NCBI RefSeq assembly: GCF_047607725.1
Contig: NZ_JBLKSS010000006.1
Coordinates: forward strand, 1 to 52,253
Reading direction: 5' to 3'
Length of the DNA: 52,253 nucleotides
Origin: JBLKSS01 sp047607725
GTDB lineage: Bacteria > Pseudomonadota > Gammaproteobacteria > Enterobacterales > Enterobacteriaceae
In this document: in pieces, positions 35,802 to 46,038 of the stretch
How positions within the stretch are numbered: position 1 is the first letter of the stretch
How the letters are laid out: every line of letters starts with the position of its first letter
Translations under genes and position numbers: made by a program
Notes under the pieces: generated by a model
Seen by the model: the letters and a program-made list of their open reading frames with translations, nothing else
What the model was told of the DNA's origin: nothing
Database searches by the model: none

Positions 35802-35870
35802 TATACCTGTCTGCACCATACCTTTTCCATTGACTTTACATGCCCGATTTATTCTCTGAAGGGGAGAACT

Positions 35871-37362
35871 ATGTCCGCGAACGCGCTGCACACCTTGTCT
35901 ATGTATATTGGTGGAGAATGGCTCCCGCCTTCATCTGGACGCTATTTCGATACCGTTGATCCGTACACGGCCAAACCGTGGGCGCGGGTCCCCAGAGGAA
36001 ATAAAGACGACGCGTGCCGGGCCGTTGAAGTCGCCCATCAGGCGTTCAAAAACGGCCCCTGGGGACGGATGCATCAGTCTGAACGCGGCCGCATTCTCTA
36101 CCGTTTTGCCGAACTTATCGAAAGCCATGCCGACTAGTTGGCCGAGCTTGAAGTCAGGGACAACGGCCGCCTGCTGGAGGAGATGCGCCACCAAATCCGT
36201 TATATTCCTCACTGGTATCGCTATTACGCCGGGCTGGCCGACAAAATCGAAGGGGTGGTGCATCCCTGCGATAAACCGGCCCTGAGCCTGTCGCGCCCCG
36301 AGCCCCTGGGGGTTTGCGTGGGCATCGTGCCCTGGAATGCGCCGCTGTTGCTGTTTTCACTGAAAGCCGCGCTTGCGCTCGCCGCGGGCAATACGCTGGT
36401 GATGAAACCGACGGAACATACGTCGGCCAGCGCGCTGAAGTTGATGGAATTAGTGGCGCAGGCGGGATTCCCCCCCCGGCGTGATTAATGTGGTCACCGG
36501 TTTTGGCGCGGAAGTGGGCGAGCCGCTGGTCACGCATCCGCTGACGCGCCATGTGTGCTTTACCGGTTCAACCCGCACCGGCGCACATCTTTACTCCCTG
36601 GCCGCGCGCGATATCAAACGCGTCAATCTGGAGCTGGGCGGTAAGTCGCCTAACATCATTTTTGACGACGCGGATCTGGATAACGCCGTTCGCGGCGTGG
36701 TCGGCGGCATTTACGGCGCCCCCGGACAGACCTGTATCGCGGGCTCGCGGCTGCTGGTGCATCGCAGTATCCAGGCGCCTTTTTTGGAAAAGCTGATGGC
36801 GTTTACGCGCCAGGCCCGTGTCGGCGATCCGCGTAATCCGGCCACCTGTATCGGCCCTATCGCCAATCAAATGCAGTATGACCGCATCTTGCAGTATATC
36901 GATATCGCCCGTCAGGAAGGGGCTGAGCTGCTGATGGGCGGAAAACGGCCTGAGGCGGCGGAATGCCGGGACGGCTATTTCATCGGGCCCACGTTGTATA
37001 CCGGGGTCAACAATGGGATGCGCATTGCCCAGGAAGAAATTTTTGGCCCGGTATTGGCCGCCATACCCTTTGACGAGCCGGAAGAAGCCATCGCTATCGC
37101 CAACGACAGCGAATTTGGTTTGGCGGCCGGTATTTGGACCTCCAATATGCGCCTGGCGCTCAAAACGTCGGAACAATTGGAAGCTGGCAGCGTATGGATC
37201 AACACCTACCGCGACATTTCCTATACCACGCCGTTTGGCGGTTATAAGAAAAGCGGTATCGGCCGGGAGAATGGCGTGGCGGGTATCTACGAATACCTGC
37301 AAACCAAAGCGGTGTGGATATCCACCGCCGACGAAATCGAAAACCCCTTCGTCATCGGCTAA
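35871..37362 (+). pseudogene. NAD(P)-dependent aldehyde dehydrogenase, amber codon and frameshift
   Basis: It oxidises an aldehyde to the acid. ATG 35871 follows AAGGGGAG. Family motifs include G-I-V-P-W-N-A-P (NAD binding), L-E-L-G-G-K-S-P (catalytic Glu), G-A-P-G-Q-T-C-I-A (catalytic Cys) and E-E-I-F-G-P-V-L. Two lesions: TAG at 36135-36137 in E-S-H-A-D-(stop)-L-A-E-L-E, and one extra C in a C8 run (36470-36477), after which the next frame continues P-G-V-I-N-V-V-T-G-F-G. Otherwise about 497 residues, normal length. First gene of the ALDH/ThDP/ABC cluster. Confidence 0.92.
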
Positions 37363-37377
37363 GGCGAGGCGCGCGTA

Positions 37378-39064
37378 ATGGACCAGAGAACAGGCAGCGA
37401 CATCCTCGCTGATGAATTGCATATCCAGCAAGCCGGGATGGTTTGGCATGTCCCCGGTGAGAGTTTCTTATCGGCGCTGGACGCGCTGGCGGTGCGGCAT
37501 CCGGCGATAAAGACCATCAGTTGCCGCCACGAAAACGGCGACGCGCAGATGGCGGAGGCGTACTGAAAACTGACGGGCCGCCCGGGGGTGGCGTTTGTCA
37601 CCCGCAGTCCGGGGGCGACCAACGCGGTGAACGGCATCCATACCGCCTATCAGGACGCCTCACCGGTCATCCTGATTATCGGGCAGGTTAAGCGCAGTAT
37701 TCTGGAGCGGGAAGCATTTATGTCCTATGACTTCCGCGCCCTATTTGCCCCCATGACCAAGTGGGTGGGGCAAATCGACAGCGCGGCGCGCATCCCCGAG
37801 TTCATCCAGCGCGCCTATCAAACCGCGATGTCCGGCCGCAAAGGGCCGGTGGTGCTGGTGATCCCCGAAGACGTGCTTGAGGAACGCTGCGACGTGGCGG
37901 CGGGAACGCTGCTCACCCCCTCGCGCGCCGGCGCCGTCGCGTCGTCCGACATTGAGGGCATTTTCACGCTGCGCGCCGCGGCACAAAAACCGCTACTCAT
38001 CGTCGGCGGTAACGGCTGGAACGCCCGCTTCCGTGACGCTATTCAACGCTTCGCCACGCAAAATGCGCTGCCGGTGGTCACTACCTTCCGCAGGCGGGAC
38101 ATTATCGACCATCGCTTGCCCTGCTATGCCGGTGAGATCGGTATCGGGGCCAATCCGGCGCTGCTGCAGCATATTCGCGAGACGGACGTATTGTTGGTCT
38201 GCAATGACGCGTTAAGCGACATCAATACCATCGGCGCGGGCTACATGGAAGGATTTACGCTGTTCTCACTCCCGTGTCCGCAGCAAAAAATCGTGCATGT
38301 GATGCCGGACCACGGCGATCTCAACCGGGTATTTCGCGCTGAGTTGACGCTGGTGGCGGAAATGGATAGCTTCGCGCCGGCGCTGGCGGACCATATGCCG
38401 ATGGCTCAACCGCAGCACCGCTGCCTGGATGCAGACGCTGCGCGCCACCTATTTGCAAGAGGTGACCCCTAAGCCCTGCCCGGGCGCCCTTGATGTGCCT
38501 CATTTGATGGGGTGCTTAAGGGAGCGTTTACCGGAAAATGCCATCGTCACCAACGGCGTCGGCGCCTATGCCACCTGGAGCCAGCGTTATTTTCCCCACT
38601 ATCAGCTTGGCACCCAACTGGGGCCTATCAGCGGCACAATGGGCTATTCGCGGCCGGCCGCCATTACCGCCAAATTGCTGCATCCCGATCGACCGGTGGT
38701 GTGTTTTGTCGACGACGGCTGTTTCCAGATGAGCAGCGAGGAACTGGCCACCGCCGTTCAATACGGCGTCAATATTGTCATCATTGTGTTTAACAACAAT
38801 TTGTACGGCCCCATCCGCATCCATGAAGAAAACCGCCTAGCCGGCCGCGCGCACGGCACGGATTTAGTCAATCCGGATTTTTGCGCGCTGGCGCAGGCCT
38901 ATGGCGCGCATGGGGAAGCGGTAACGGCTACCGCCGACTTTATGCCGGCGTTCGAGCGCTGTCTTGCGGCGGGCAAACCCGCCCTGCTGGAGTTGAGCAT
39001 TAGTCAGGAGGTGATACACGCCCGCTATTCGTTAAGCGAATTGCGCGCCAGGAATAAGCGCTAA
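37378..39064 (+). pseudogene. Thiamine-diphosphate-dependent enzyme (acetolactate-synthase-like), TGA and frameshift
   Basis: This is a ThDP enzyme of about 560 residues. The N-terminal domain has V-P-G-E-S-F-L-S-A-L-D-A-L and C-R-H-E-N-G (catalytic Glu). TGA at 37564-37566 interrupts A-E-A-Y-(stop)-K-L-T-G-R-P-G; glycine (GGA) is usual here. A frameshift near 38420 lies in the linker before the C-terminal domain W-M-Q-T-L-R-A-T-Y. The ThDP motif reads V-D-D-G-C-F-Q-M ... N-N-N, with Asp where G-D-G is expected, possibly another change. Together with the aldehyde dehydrogenase it may have decarboxylated a 2-oxo acid and oxidised the aldehyde; this is inference. Confidence 0.85.
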
Positions 39065-39165
39065 AGCGCCTTTTTACCGTCAGTCTGGCTGATTTCCTTA
39101 GTGATTAAGGGAAAAAGATCGTTGGTTTTGTTTTCCGTGACATACCGTCATCCGAGGAGAGTAAA

Positions 39166-40188
39166 ATGAAATTCCATGTAAGATCGCTTGCCGCATTATG
39201 CTGTATCACCGCTTTTAGCGTTTTCAGCGCGGGCGCCTGTGAGTTACGCGTCACCACTTGGGGCGGCAATTACCAAGCCACCTATGAATCGGTTGTGAAG
39301 AAATTCGAGAAAGAATATCAATGCGACATTCAATGGGTTGTCGGCTCCAGCCCCGATCACCTTATTAAAGCGCGCCTCGGCCAGGTGGACGTCGTCACCA
39401 ATACTTTGTTGAACTCTATTGCCGGCGAGAAAGAGCGGCTGTGGCTGCCGTTGGATAAAGCCGCTATTCCCAATATGGCGAACCTGTATGATAACGCAAT
39501 TTATTCCCCCTACACCGTTTATGCCAACGTCGGGGATTACGTGCTTGCTTATAACAAGGACAAAATTTCCCAGGCGCCGACCAGCTGGAATACGCTTTGG
39601 GATAAGCAATATCGTGACCATGTGGTGATTTACGGCCTGGATAATATCCCCACCCTAAGTCTCGCCGTGATGGAAGCGGAACAGCACGGCGGCAGCATCG
39701 ACAATATCAATCCCGGTTTAAAACGCATGGCTGAACTCATGAAAAGCGGCAACCTCATCGGCGCCTTGGATGTGGAAAGCCAAATGGTGTCGCTCTTTCA
39801 AACCGGTGACGCCTGGCTGGGCATGATGGCGACCGGACGCATGAAGGAACTGTATGAAAAAGGGGTCACCAACATCGCCTTTACCCGCCCCAGAGAAGGA
39901 ACCTTCCCCTTGATTACGACGGTGAATATTACCAAATATGCCAAAGACGTGAAAATGGCGCAGGCGTTCGTCAATTATATTCTCAACCCGGACGTCCAGC
40001 TCGCCTTCGCGACCAGCAACCTTTATGCGCCGACGGTGAAAAATGTCACCATCCCGGCCGATTTTAAATATGCCAGTCTGCTGGTGAAAGACGACGCTTT
40101 TAAACGCCTTTATTTACCTGACCAGCAGAAGATAACTGAACACAAAGCGCAATGGCAGCAGAGTATCAATGAAATGTCGACGCAATAA
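39166..40188 (+). CDS. ABC transporter substrate-binding protein (polyamine/family 1 type)
   Basis: This 340-residue periplasmic binding protein resembles PotD/PotF and related family 1 solute-binding proteins. The signal peptide is M-K-F-H-V-R-S-L-A-A-L-C-C-I-T-A-F-S-V-F, with cleavage near S-A-G-A. The mature protein begins L-R-V-T-T-W-G-G-N-Y (typical of the group), with Y-V-L-A-Y-N-K-D-K in the middle. ATG 39166 follows GAGGAGAG. First of a transporter set (this gene, ATPase, permease, second permease). Intact although the catabolic genes before it are broken. The substrate cannot be deduced. Confidence 0.87.
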   Translation: MKFHVRSLAALCCITAFSVFSAGACELRVTTWGGNYQATYESVVKKFEKEYQCDIQWVVGSSPDHLIKARLGQVDVVTNTLLNSIAGEKERLWLPLDKAAIPNMANLYDNAIYSPYTVYANVGDYVLAYNKDKISQAPTSWNTLWDKQYRDHVVIYGLDNIPTLSLAVMEAEQHGGSIDNINPGLKRMAELMKSGNLIGALDVESQMVSLFQTGDAWLGMMATGRMKELYEKGVTNIAFTRPREGTFPLITTVNITKYAKDVKMAQAFVNYILNPDVQLAFATSNLYAPTVKNVTIPADFKYASLLVKDDAFKRLYLPDQQKITEHKAQWQQSINEMSTQ

Positions 40189-40257
40189 ATTTTGCGCCGC
40201 GGGTTAGCTCGAATGCGCTTTTCCGGTGAGTCCTGACGTTTACGGGCCGGGTATAAC

Positions 40258-41358
40258 ATGGCGAAATTAAATGTGAACAGCATGAGTGATAACGTAATTC
40301 AGGTGAAGGGCATCGTTAAGCGTTATGGACATGCCATGGCGGTAAATGGTGTCTCTTTTGACGTAAGACAAGGCGAATTTGTGTCTTTGCTGGGGCCCAG
40401 CGGCTGCGGCAAAACCACCACATTACGCATGATAGCCGGGTTTGTCGATCCGTCCGGCGGAACGAGTAATGTCCATGGCCGCGATGTTACGCACCTACCG
40501 CCGGAGAAACGCAACGTCGGTTTCGTCTTTCAGAATTATGCTTTATGGCCGCATATGACCGTGGCGGAGAATGTGGCGTTCGGACTGCGATTGCGGAAAA
40601 AACGGCCGGCGTTTATCCGGCAAAAAATCGAGGATTCCCTGGGGGTTGTCGGTTTGGCGGGCTATGAATCGCGCCTGCCCAGGCATCTCTCTGGGGGGCA
40701 GCAGCAGCGCGTCGCCCTGGCGCTGGAGCCGGAATTATTATTGATGGATGAGCCGCTGAGTAATCTGGATCGCGCGCTGCGCGTCGCGATGCGGCGCGAA
40801 CTCAAAGAGCTGCAAAGCAAGATGAAAATGACGACGTTATACGTCACGCACGATCAGGAAGAGGCCTTGTCTATGTCGAATCGCGTCGTCATCATGAATA
40901 AAGGCAACATCGAGCAAATTGCGGCACCCCATGAGCTGTATGAAGCGCCTTGCAGCCCCTTTGTGGCCGATTTCGTTGGTATTACCAATTTTCTCGAAGG
41001 ATTTTTGGTCGGTCAAACCGCGGGCGCGGCAACGCTGCAGTTGCAGTCCGGATTGACTATCCGCAGCCGTCAGCCAGTACCGCTGACGGAGGGCGCGCGT
41101 ATTATGGTGCTGTTGCACCCGGAGCGGATTAGAGTGTTGACCGAACGGCCCCTCAATGAGGACAACATACTCAGCGGCGTGATCGTTTTTTCCGAATATT
41201 ACGGCGCGGTGGTGCGTTATAGCGTGCGACTTGCCCAAGGCAATGTGTTGCGCGCGGAAGTGCGTAACTTTAATAAGGTTCATCACAATGGCTGCCCGGT
41301 TTGGCTGGGCATCGATCCGGACTATTTGCGCATCATTCCATTTGGCGGGGAGCACTAG
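40258..41358 (+). CDS. ABC transporter ATP-binding protein (PotA type), short deletion before Walker B
   Basis: This is the ATPase of the adjacent importer. Present are Walker A G-P-S-G-C-G-K-T-T, Q-loop F-Q-N-Y-A-L-W-P-H, signature L-S-G-G-Q-Q-Q-R, Walker B L-L-L-M-D-E-P, H-loop V-T-H-D-Q-E-E-A and a TOBE domain. Between signature and Walker B the text is R-V-A-L-A-L-E-P-E; the family has R-V-A-L-A-R-A-L-A-x-x-P. Four residues are missing, consistent with deletion between GGCGC repeats (near 40720). That helix links the signature to the Walker B strand, so activity is doubtful. ATG 40258 is used; MSDN (40282) is an alternative start. Confidence 0.88.
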   Translation: MAKLNVNSMSDNVIQVKGIVKRYGHAMAVNGVSFDVRQGEFVSLLGPSGCGKTTTLRMIAGFVDPSGGTSNVHGRDVTHLPPEKRNVGFVFQNYALWPHMTVAENVAFGLRLRKKRPAFIRQKIEDSLGVVGLAGYESRLPRHLSGGQQQRVALALEPELLLMDEPLSNLDRALRVAMRRELKELQSKMKMTTLYVTHDQEEALSMSNRVVIMNKGNIEQIAAPHELYEAPCSPFVADFVGITNFLEGFLVGQTAGAATLQLQSGLTIRSRQPVPLTEGARIMVLLHPERIRVLTERPLNEDNILSGVIVFSEYYGAVVRYSVRLAQGNVLRAEVRNFNKVHHNGCPVWLGIDPDYLRIIPFGGEH

Positions 41359-42219
41359 ATGCTGCGAAAACTCTTTCCCTCCCTCTCACCGGTCCTCGTG
41401 ATTCTGGCGATTTTCGCCGTTTTGCTGATGCTTTGGGTGATCCGCACCAGTTTCAATGGTTCCGCCAACGGGGCGATGTCGGTTTCGGCCTACGGTTTCA
41501 GCCATTACGTGAAATTTCTCAGCAGCCAGTGGTATTTGATAAATACCCTGTGGTTCTCGCTGAAAATCGCGTTTCTCGCTACCGCTATTTCCGCCGTGTG
41601 CGGCTATCCTGTGGCGCTGTATATCGCGAGAAGCAGCGGCCTGCAGCGTAATATATTACTGTCTTTCACGATTGCCCCTTTGCTCATCGGCCTGGTGACG
41701 CTGGTGTATGGCTGGATTGTTATCTTTCGCGGCGGCGGGTTGCTTAATTCGCTGATGATCGCCTTACATGTTTATCAGCAGCCGGTACGCTATATGTGGG
41801 ATATCAAAGGGGTGGTGATTTTGCTGATTTATATTGGCATCCCTTATATGGTGTTATCGCTGGTGGATTCGATTGAAAAAATTAACCCGTTTTTGGAAGA
41901 GGCGGCCCGCAACGTCGGCGCGGGCCCGTGGCAATCCTTCTGGAAAATCACCTTCCCGCTGACCATGCCTGGCCTGTACGCCAGCACGATAATTGTATTT
42001 GCGCTGAATTTATCCGCCTTTTCGGTGCCGTTAATGATTGGCAACAGCAACACGCAGATGCTGGGGCTGGTCATTTACCGCGAGGCCTTGTTGAATAATG
42101 ACCTGCCGTTTAGCTCGGCATTATCAGTCATTATGAGCCTGGTCAACGCCGCGGTGATTATCGGGCTGACTTTCCTGTTCGGCAGGCTGATTTTGCGCAA
42201 GCTGGAGACGGTGCGATGA
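41359..42219 (+). CDS. ABC transporter permease (PotB type)
   Basis: This 286-residue membrane subunit has about six hydrophobic segments and the EAA loop E-E-A-A-R-N-V-G-A-G-P-W-Q-S-F-W-K-I-T-F-P-L-T-M-P, which contacts the ATPase. It starts immediately after the ATPase stop (0 bp) and overlaps the next permease start by four bases (ATGA), an operon arrangement. Intact. Confidence 0.9.
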   Translation: MLRKLFPSLSPVLVILAIFAVLLMLWVIRTSFNGSANGAMSVSAYGFSHYVKFLSSQWYLINTLWFSLKIAFLATAISAVCGYPVALYIARSSGLQRNILLSFTIAPLLIGLVTLVYGWIVIFRGGGLLNSLMIALHVYQQPVRYMWDIKGVVILLIYIGIPYMVLSLVDSIEKINPFLEEAARNVGAGPWQSFWKITFPLTMPGLYASTIIVFALNLSAFSVPLMIGNSNTQMLGLVIYREALLNNDLPFSSALSVIMSLVNAAVIIGLTFLFGRLILRKLETVR

Positions 42220-42290
42220 CACAGTTTGATGGTAAGCGACCCGTGGAGGACGTCTTGAATTATTGGTGGGTTTGTTATATGGCCCGGTAA
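42216..42290 (+). pseudogene. Second ABC permease (PotC type), cut after five codons
   Basis: ATG 42216 overlaps the stop of the first permease as expected for a PotC-like partner. After M-T-Q-F-D the reading frame enters repeat copy D and continues as 19 repeat-encoded codons ending in TAA. The rest of the gene is absent. Identification rests on position only. Confidence 0.6.
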
Positions 42291-42569
42291 GAATATGTTC
42301 CACTACGATGCCTAGTGAACCCGCATCCTATAAGGGACGGCTGTCAGATCATGGATAATCCGGCGATGATAGTGTCCACTTAAATTTTAATGGACACTAT
42401 CACAAACTTCAGAACCATTAATTTCATATCACTCAAACCGGGATGGAAATAAAAGTTATTAAAATCAATACAATGTGAAAATGCAATGAGCATAAGCGTG
42501 TAACGTAGGTTTACTGTCTCATACAACAAACCCACCAATAATTNAAGACGTCCTCCACGGGGCGCTTAC
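42232..42569 (+). repeat. MITE-like dispersed repeat, copy D (338 bp)
   Basis: A complete copy, with 50-bp inverted ends, and the central arms TGATAGTGTCCA (42367-42378) and TGGACACTATCA (42391-42402) separated by 12 AT-rich bases. It has single-base differences in the left end (GCGACCC for GCGCCCC; TTATATG for TTGTATG) and an unresolved base N at 42544 in the right end. It cuts the second permease gene on the left and the phage terminase gene on the right. Confidence 0.93.
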
Positions 42570-43183
42570 AACTGATGCGCCTGCGCTTTGGACGCCGAGA
42601 CAAACATCTGGTTGCGCCCGGTATCCAGTGCGTCAATCAGCGCTTCGCGGGCAAAATAGAACGTCGCCCCAATCTGGCGCGATTTGAGTAAATTGCGAAT
42701 GCGAAATTCATTGGAGAGGCCCGCCTGATACCACCTGCGCTGGTACTCATAGAGCGAGTTCAGAAAAAGCGCCTTAAGCTGCGCATGCTGCTCAGGCGTG
42801 AACGCATTGCGCAGTGGTTTTTTGCGCGGGCCACGGTTACGGTTTTCCACATTGGGGTTCAGATCGGCTTCGTTGCCGCCGGCGTTATATTTGCCAATTC
42901 GCGCATGACGCTCGGCCTGACGGGCCAGCAGGTCAATTTCCTTAAAGTCACGCCCTGCTTTATCCGGCTTCATGATGAGCTGGTTATACCGCGGGGCGGT
43001 GATCGCCTGCATCTGTTCAAGCGGCGTATAGCTATCCCATTGGTCACGCAGCTTCCAGCTCCGCACTGTTGCCGGATTTTCCCCCACCCGTTCAGCAATG
43101 CTGGCCATCTTCATCCCCTGCCAGTAGAGGTGCATCGCCTGACGGCGGGGATCTTGCTCGCTGTGGTTGATATCGTCTGCCAT
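42566..43183 (-). pseudogene. P: Phage terminase large subunit (ATPase, P2 gpP), truncated
   Basis: This is the packaging ATPase of P2-like phages. The N-terminal ~204 residues remain: D-P-R-R-Q-A-M-H-L-Y-W-Q-G-M, K-D/D-F-K-E-I-D-L-L-A-R-Q, E-A-D-L-N-P-N-V, and L-K-S-R-Q-I-G-A-T-F-Y-F-A-R-E-A, which includes the adenine-binding and Walker A-like region. After K-A-Q-A-H-Q the frame meets a stop inside repeat copy D; about two thirds of the protein are lost. ATG 43183 is preferred to the longer upstream frame because it matches the family. Divergent from O, as in P2. Confidence 0.9.
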
Positions 43184-43370
43184 CGCCTGTCCAGAATCGG
43201 AATTACCTGACTGCAAGGCTATCTTGCCCGGCCGGGCAACACGCCCGTCGCCCCCTGTGTCCGGCACCACACAAGACCGGCACATTGTTCCTGTGCGCGC
43301 GCCACGCCAACATGGGGAAAATACCCGGCCGCGAGCGGCCCACCTTATCGAGATCCTTGGGACGTCATCC

Positions 43371-44165
43371 ATGAAATGACAGTTTTTCCGCGTCGCTGTT
43401 GAAGGGGCGACCAGCGACGGACGCACCATTGAGTGCCAGCATATTCAGGAAATGGCGGACGCATTCGATCCGGCTTTCCGGCCGGCCCGCGCCAATCTGG
43501 AGCATGTCACCAGTCTGTTCTCCGACAGCATGTTTAAATCGCAAGGGGATGTACTGGCCCTGAAAGCCGAGGAAATTGCCGACGGGCCGCTCAAGGGCAA
43601 GCTGGCGCTGCTGGCCCAGATTGACGCCACCGACGACCTGGTGGCGCTGAACCAGCGTCGGCAGAAGATTTACATCAGTATTGAGTACTACAAAAAGTTT
43701 GCGGACACAGACAAGGCTTACCTGACCGGCATCGCCTTTACCGATAATCCGGCTTCGCTCGGCAGTGAAATGATGATGTTCAGTGCGCAACACCTGGCGG
43801 ACAGAGGCCTCTTCTTCGGCGCCTGCGAGGAAACCAACCTGGCCTTTGAGGTGCCGGCGGTCGACAAGCCGGGCCTGTTTACCCACATTGCCGCCCTGTT
43901 TGGCAAAAAGCAGTCCTCTGATGATCAGCGTTTCGACGACGTACATCAGGCCGTGACATTGGTTGCGGAGCATCAGCAGGGACTGGACGCCCGGCTGGGC
44001 GAATTCTCGGCGCTGCCGGAGGCCATGGCGGCACTGCAAGCCAGTCAGGGGGCAACAGAAACCGCACTGGAAGCCTTGACCGCCCGTCTTGGCAACACTG
44101 ACCGCTCCCCAACGCGACGCGAACCGGCCCCCGGCGGCAAAGGCGTGACTTTAACCGACTGCTGA
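43371..44165 (+). pseudogene. O: Phage capsid scaffolding protein/protease (P2 gpO), stop at codon 3
   Basis: GpO guides capsid assembly and is the head maturation protease. The family sequence starts M-K-(TGA)-Q-F-F-R-V-A-V-E-G-A-T-S-D-G-R; TGA (43377-43379) stands where TGG (Trp) would fit. Downstream the frame is open to 44165 with N-L-E-H-V, G-D-V-L-A-L-K-A-E-E-I and an alanine-rich C-terminal scaffold. The next in-frame ATG is near 43452, which would lose the N terminus of the protease. Likely inactive. Confidence 0.85.
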
Positions 44166-44197
44166 CAGACGCAACGGCAGATGAAAGGAAAACCCGA

Positions 44198-45263
44198 ATG
44201 AATCCGAATACACGCAGCCAATACAAGGCGTTTTTACAGCAGGTCGCGCACCTGAATCATCTTGACGCCGAGGATGTGGTCACCCGTTTTACCGTTGACC
44301 CGTCGGTCAGCCAGACGCTGGAGTCCAAAATCCAGGACAGCAGCGATTTCCTGAAAAAAATTAATATAGTGCCGGTCGATGAGCAGAGCGGCCAGAAGAT
44401 TGGCCTGGGGGTCGATCGCCCGATTGCCAGCACCACCGACACCGATACCAAAGAGCGTGAACCCCTCGACCCCAGCAGCCTGGATGAAGTGGGCTATGTC
44501 TGCACCCAGACCAACTTTGATACCGTACTGAAATACGCCAAGTTGGATGCATGGGCCAAGTTCCCGGATTTCCAGACCCGTATCCGCAACCAGATTGTGA
44601 AACGCCAGGCGCTGGACCGCATCATGATCGGCTGGAACGGCACCTCGCGTGCCAAAACCTCGAATTTCCAGGTCAACAAGCTGTTGCAGGATGTGAATAT
44701 TGGCTTTCTGGAAAAAATTCGCAAAGGCGCCGCGACCCAGGTGATGAATAAAATTGTCTCCTCCTCCGGTAGCGTGGTGTCCGAGAAGATCCGCGTCGGT
44801 ATCAAAGGGGATTATAAAAACCTGGATGCGCTGGTGATGAACGCCACGGACGAGCATATCGCGCCCTGGTTCCAGGACGATACCGAACTGGTCGCCATCT
44901 GTGGGCGTTCACTGTTGGCGGATAAATATTTCCCGCTGGTTAATCAGGTGCAGCCCAACAGTGAAATGCTGGCGGCTGACCTGATTATCAGCCAGAAACG
45001 CCTCGGCGGCCTTGCAGGCAATACGGGTACCGTTTTTCCCCGATAACACCATTTTGATCACCCGCCTGGATAACCTGTCCATCTACTGGCAGGACGGCAC
45101 CCGCCGCCGCCACCTGATGGATAACCCGAAGCGGGATCGCATCGAAAACTTTGAGTCCGTCAACGAGGCGTATGTGGTCGAGGATTATCAGTGCACTGCG
45201 CTGATTGAAAATATCCAGATCCTCGAGCCGGAAGCCCCGCCTGCCAAAAAAATAGGGGAATAA
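44198..45263 (+). pseudogene. N: Phage major capsid protein (P2 gpN), frameshifted near the end
   Basis: This is the major head protein of P2-type phages. The first 271 residues fit the family (F-L-K-K-I-N-I-V-P-V-D-E-Q-S-G-Q, T-R-I-R-N-Q-I-V-K-R-Q-A-L-D-R-I-M-I-G-W-N-G). At 45012-45013 an extra T in C-T-T-G-C-A-G shifts the frame. The other frame continues R-V-P-F-F-P-D-N-T-I-L-I-T-R-L-D-N-L-S-I-Y-W-Q-D to E-P-E-A-P-P-A-K-K and the stop at 45263. Corrected length is about 354 residues. The C-terminal part is needed for capsid assembly, so the product is presumably inactive. Confidence 0.9.
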
Positions 45264-45269
45264 GGGCTG

Positions 45270-45926
45270 ATGAGTAATCCTGCCCGTTATCACCGCGCCT
45301 TTGTGGCCGCCCAGTTGGCGGCCTCACAGGATGAAAGCGCGCAAATGAGCCATCTGGGCCATTACGAGCTGCTGCTGTTCAAGCTGAAGCAGGATTTGGA
45401 CCGGCTGCATCACGTCGAATCCCGCCGCCGTAAGGCGCAGCTCAAGCGCGAGATGTTGCCCACCTATCAGCCGTGGGTCGCCGGCGTACTGGCAGGCGGC
45501 ACCGGGGCGCAGGACGCCGTACTGATGCGGATGCTGGTCTGGCTGCTGGACGTGGGCGACATCACCGCGGCATTAGATATCGGCGACTATGCCCTGCGCC
45601 ACGGCCTGCTGGCCCCGGACGGCTTCGAGCGCGCCCCGCCCTGTCTTATTGCAGAAGAGGTCACCGCCAGCGCCCAGCGCAACCTGAATGACGGCCAGCC
45701 GCTGGATACCGAACAGCTCGTGCGTGCCCGGTCGTTGCTGGCCGGGCGGGATATGCCGGACAAGGTGAAGGCCCGTTTGCTAAAAGTAGTGGGCCTCGCG
45801 CTCCGCCAGGACGGGGAAGACGGACAGGCCCTGGCGTGTTTCAGGCAGGCGCTGGCCCAGGATGAGAGCTGTGGCGTGAAAACCGAGATTAAACAGCTGG
45901 AAAAGCGACTCGCCCCCAGCAACTAA
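45270..45926 (+). CDS. M: Phage terminase small subunit / endonuclease (P2 gpM)
   Basis: GpM cuts the cos site and works with gpP in packaging. The 218-residue protein matches the family in L-P-x-Y-x-P-W-V-A-G-V-L, T-G-A-Q-D-A-V-L-M and L-D-V-G-D-I-T-A-A-L-D-I; the basic C-terminal tail of P2 gpM (247 residues) is missing. ATG 45270 lies six bases after the gpN stop. The frame is intact. Confidence 0.88.
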   Translation: MSNPARYHRAFVAAQLAASQDESAQMSHLGHYELLLFKLKQDLDRLHHVESRRRKAQLKREMLPTYQPWVAGVLAGGTGAQDAVLMRMLVWLLDVGDITAALDIGDYALRHGLLAPDGFERAPPCLIAEEVTASAQRNLNDGQPLDTEQLVRARSLLAGRDMPDKVKARLLKVVGLALRQDGEDGQALACFRQALAQDESCGVKTEIKQLEKRLAPSN

Positions 45927-46038
45927 CCCCCCCTATTAACAACAGAATCGCCCCCGGCGAGGGCGACACGGGGCGCCGAGTCGAGCCAGTGGCTCTGCCA
46001 ACGCGCACCGTCCACCGCCCCTTTTTTTAAGGAGTTGT

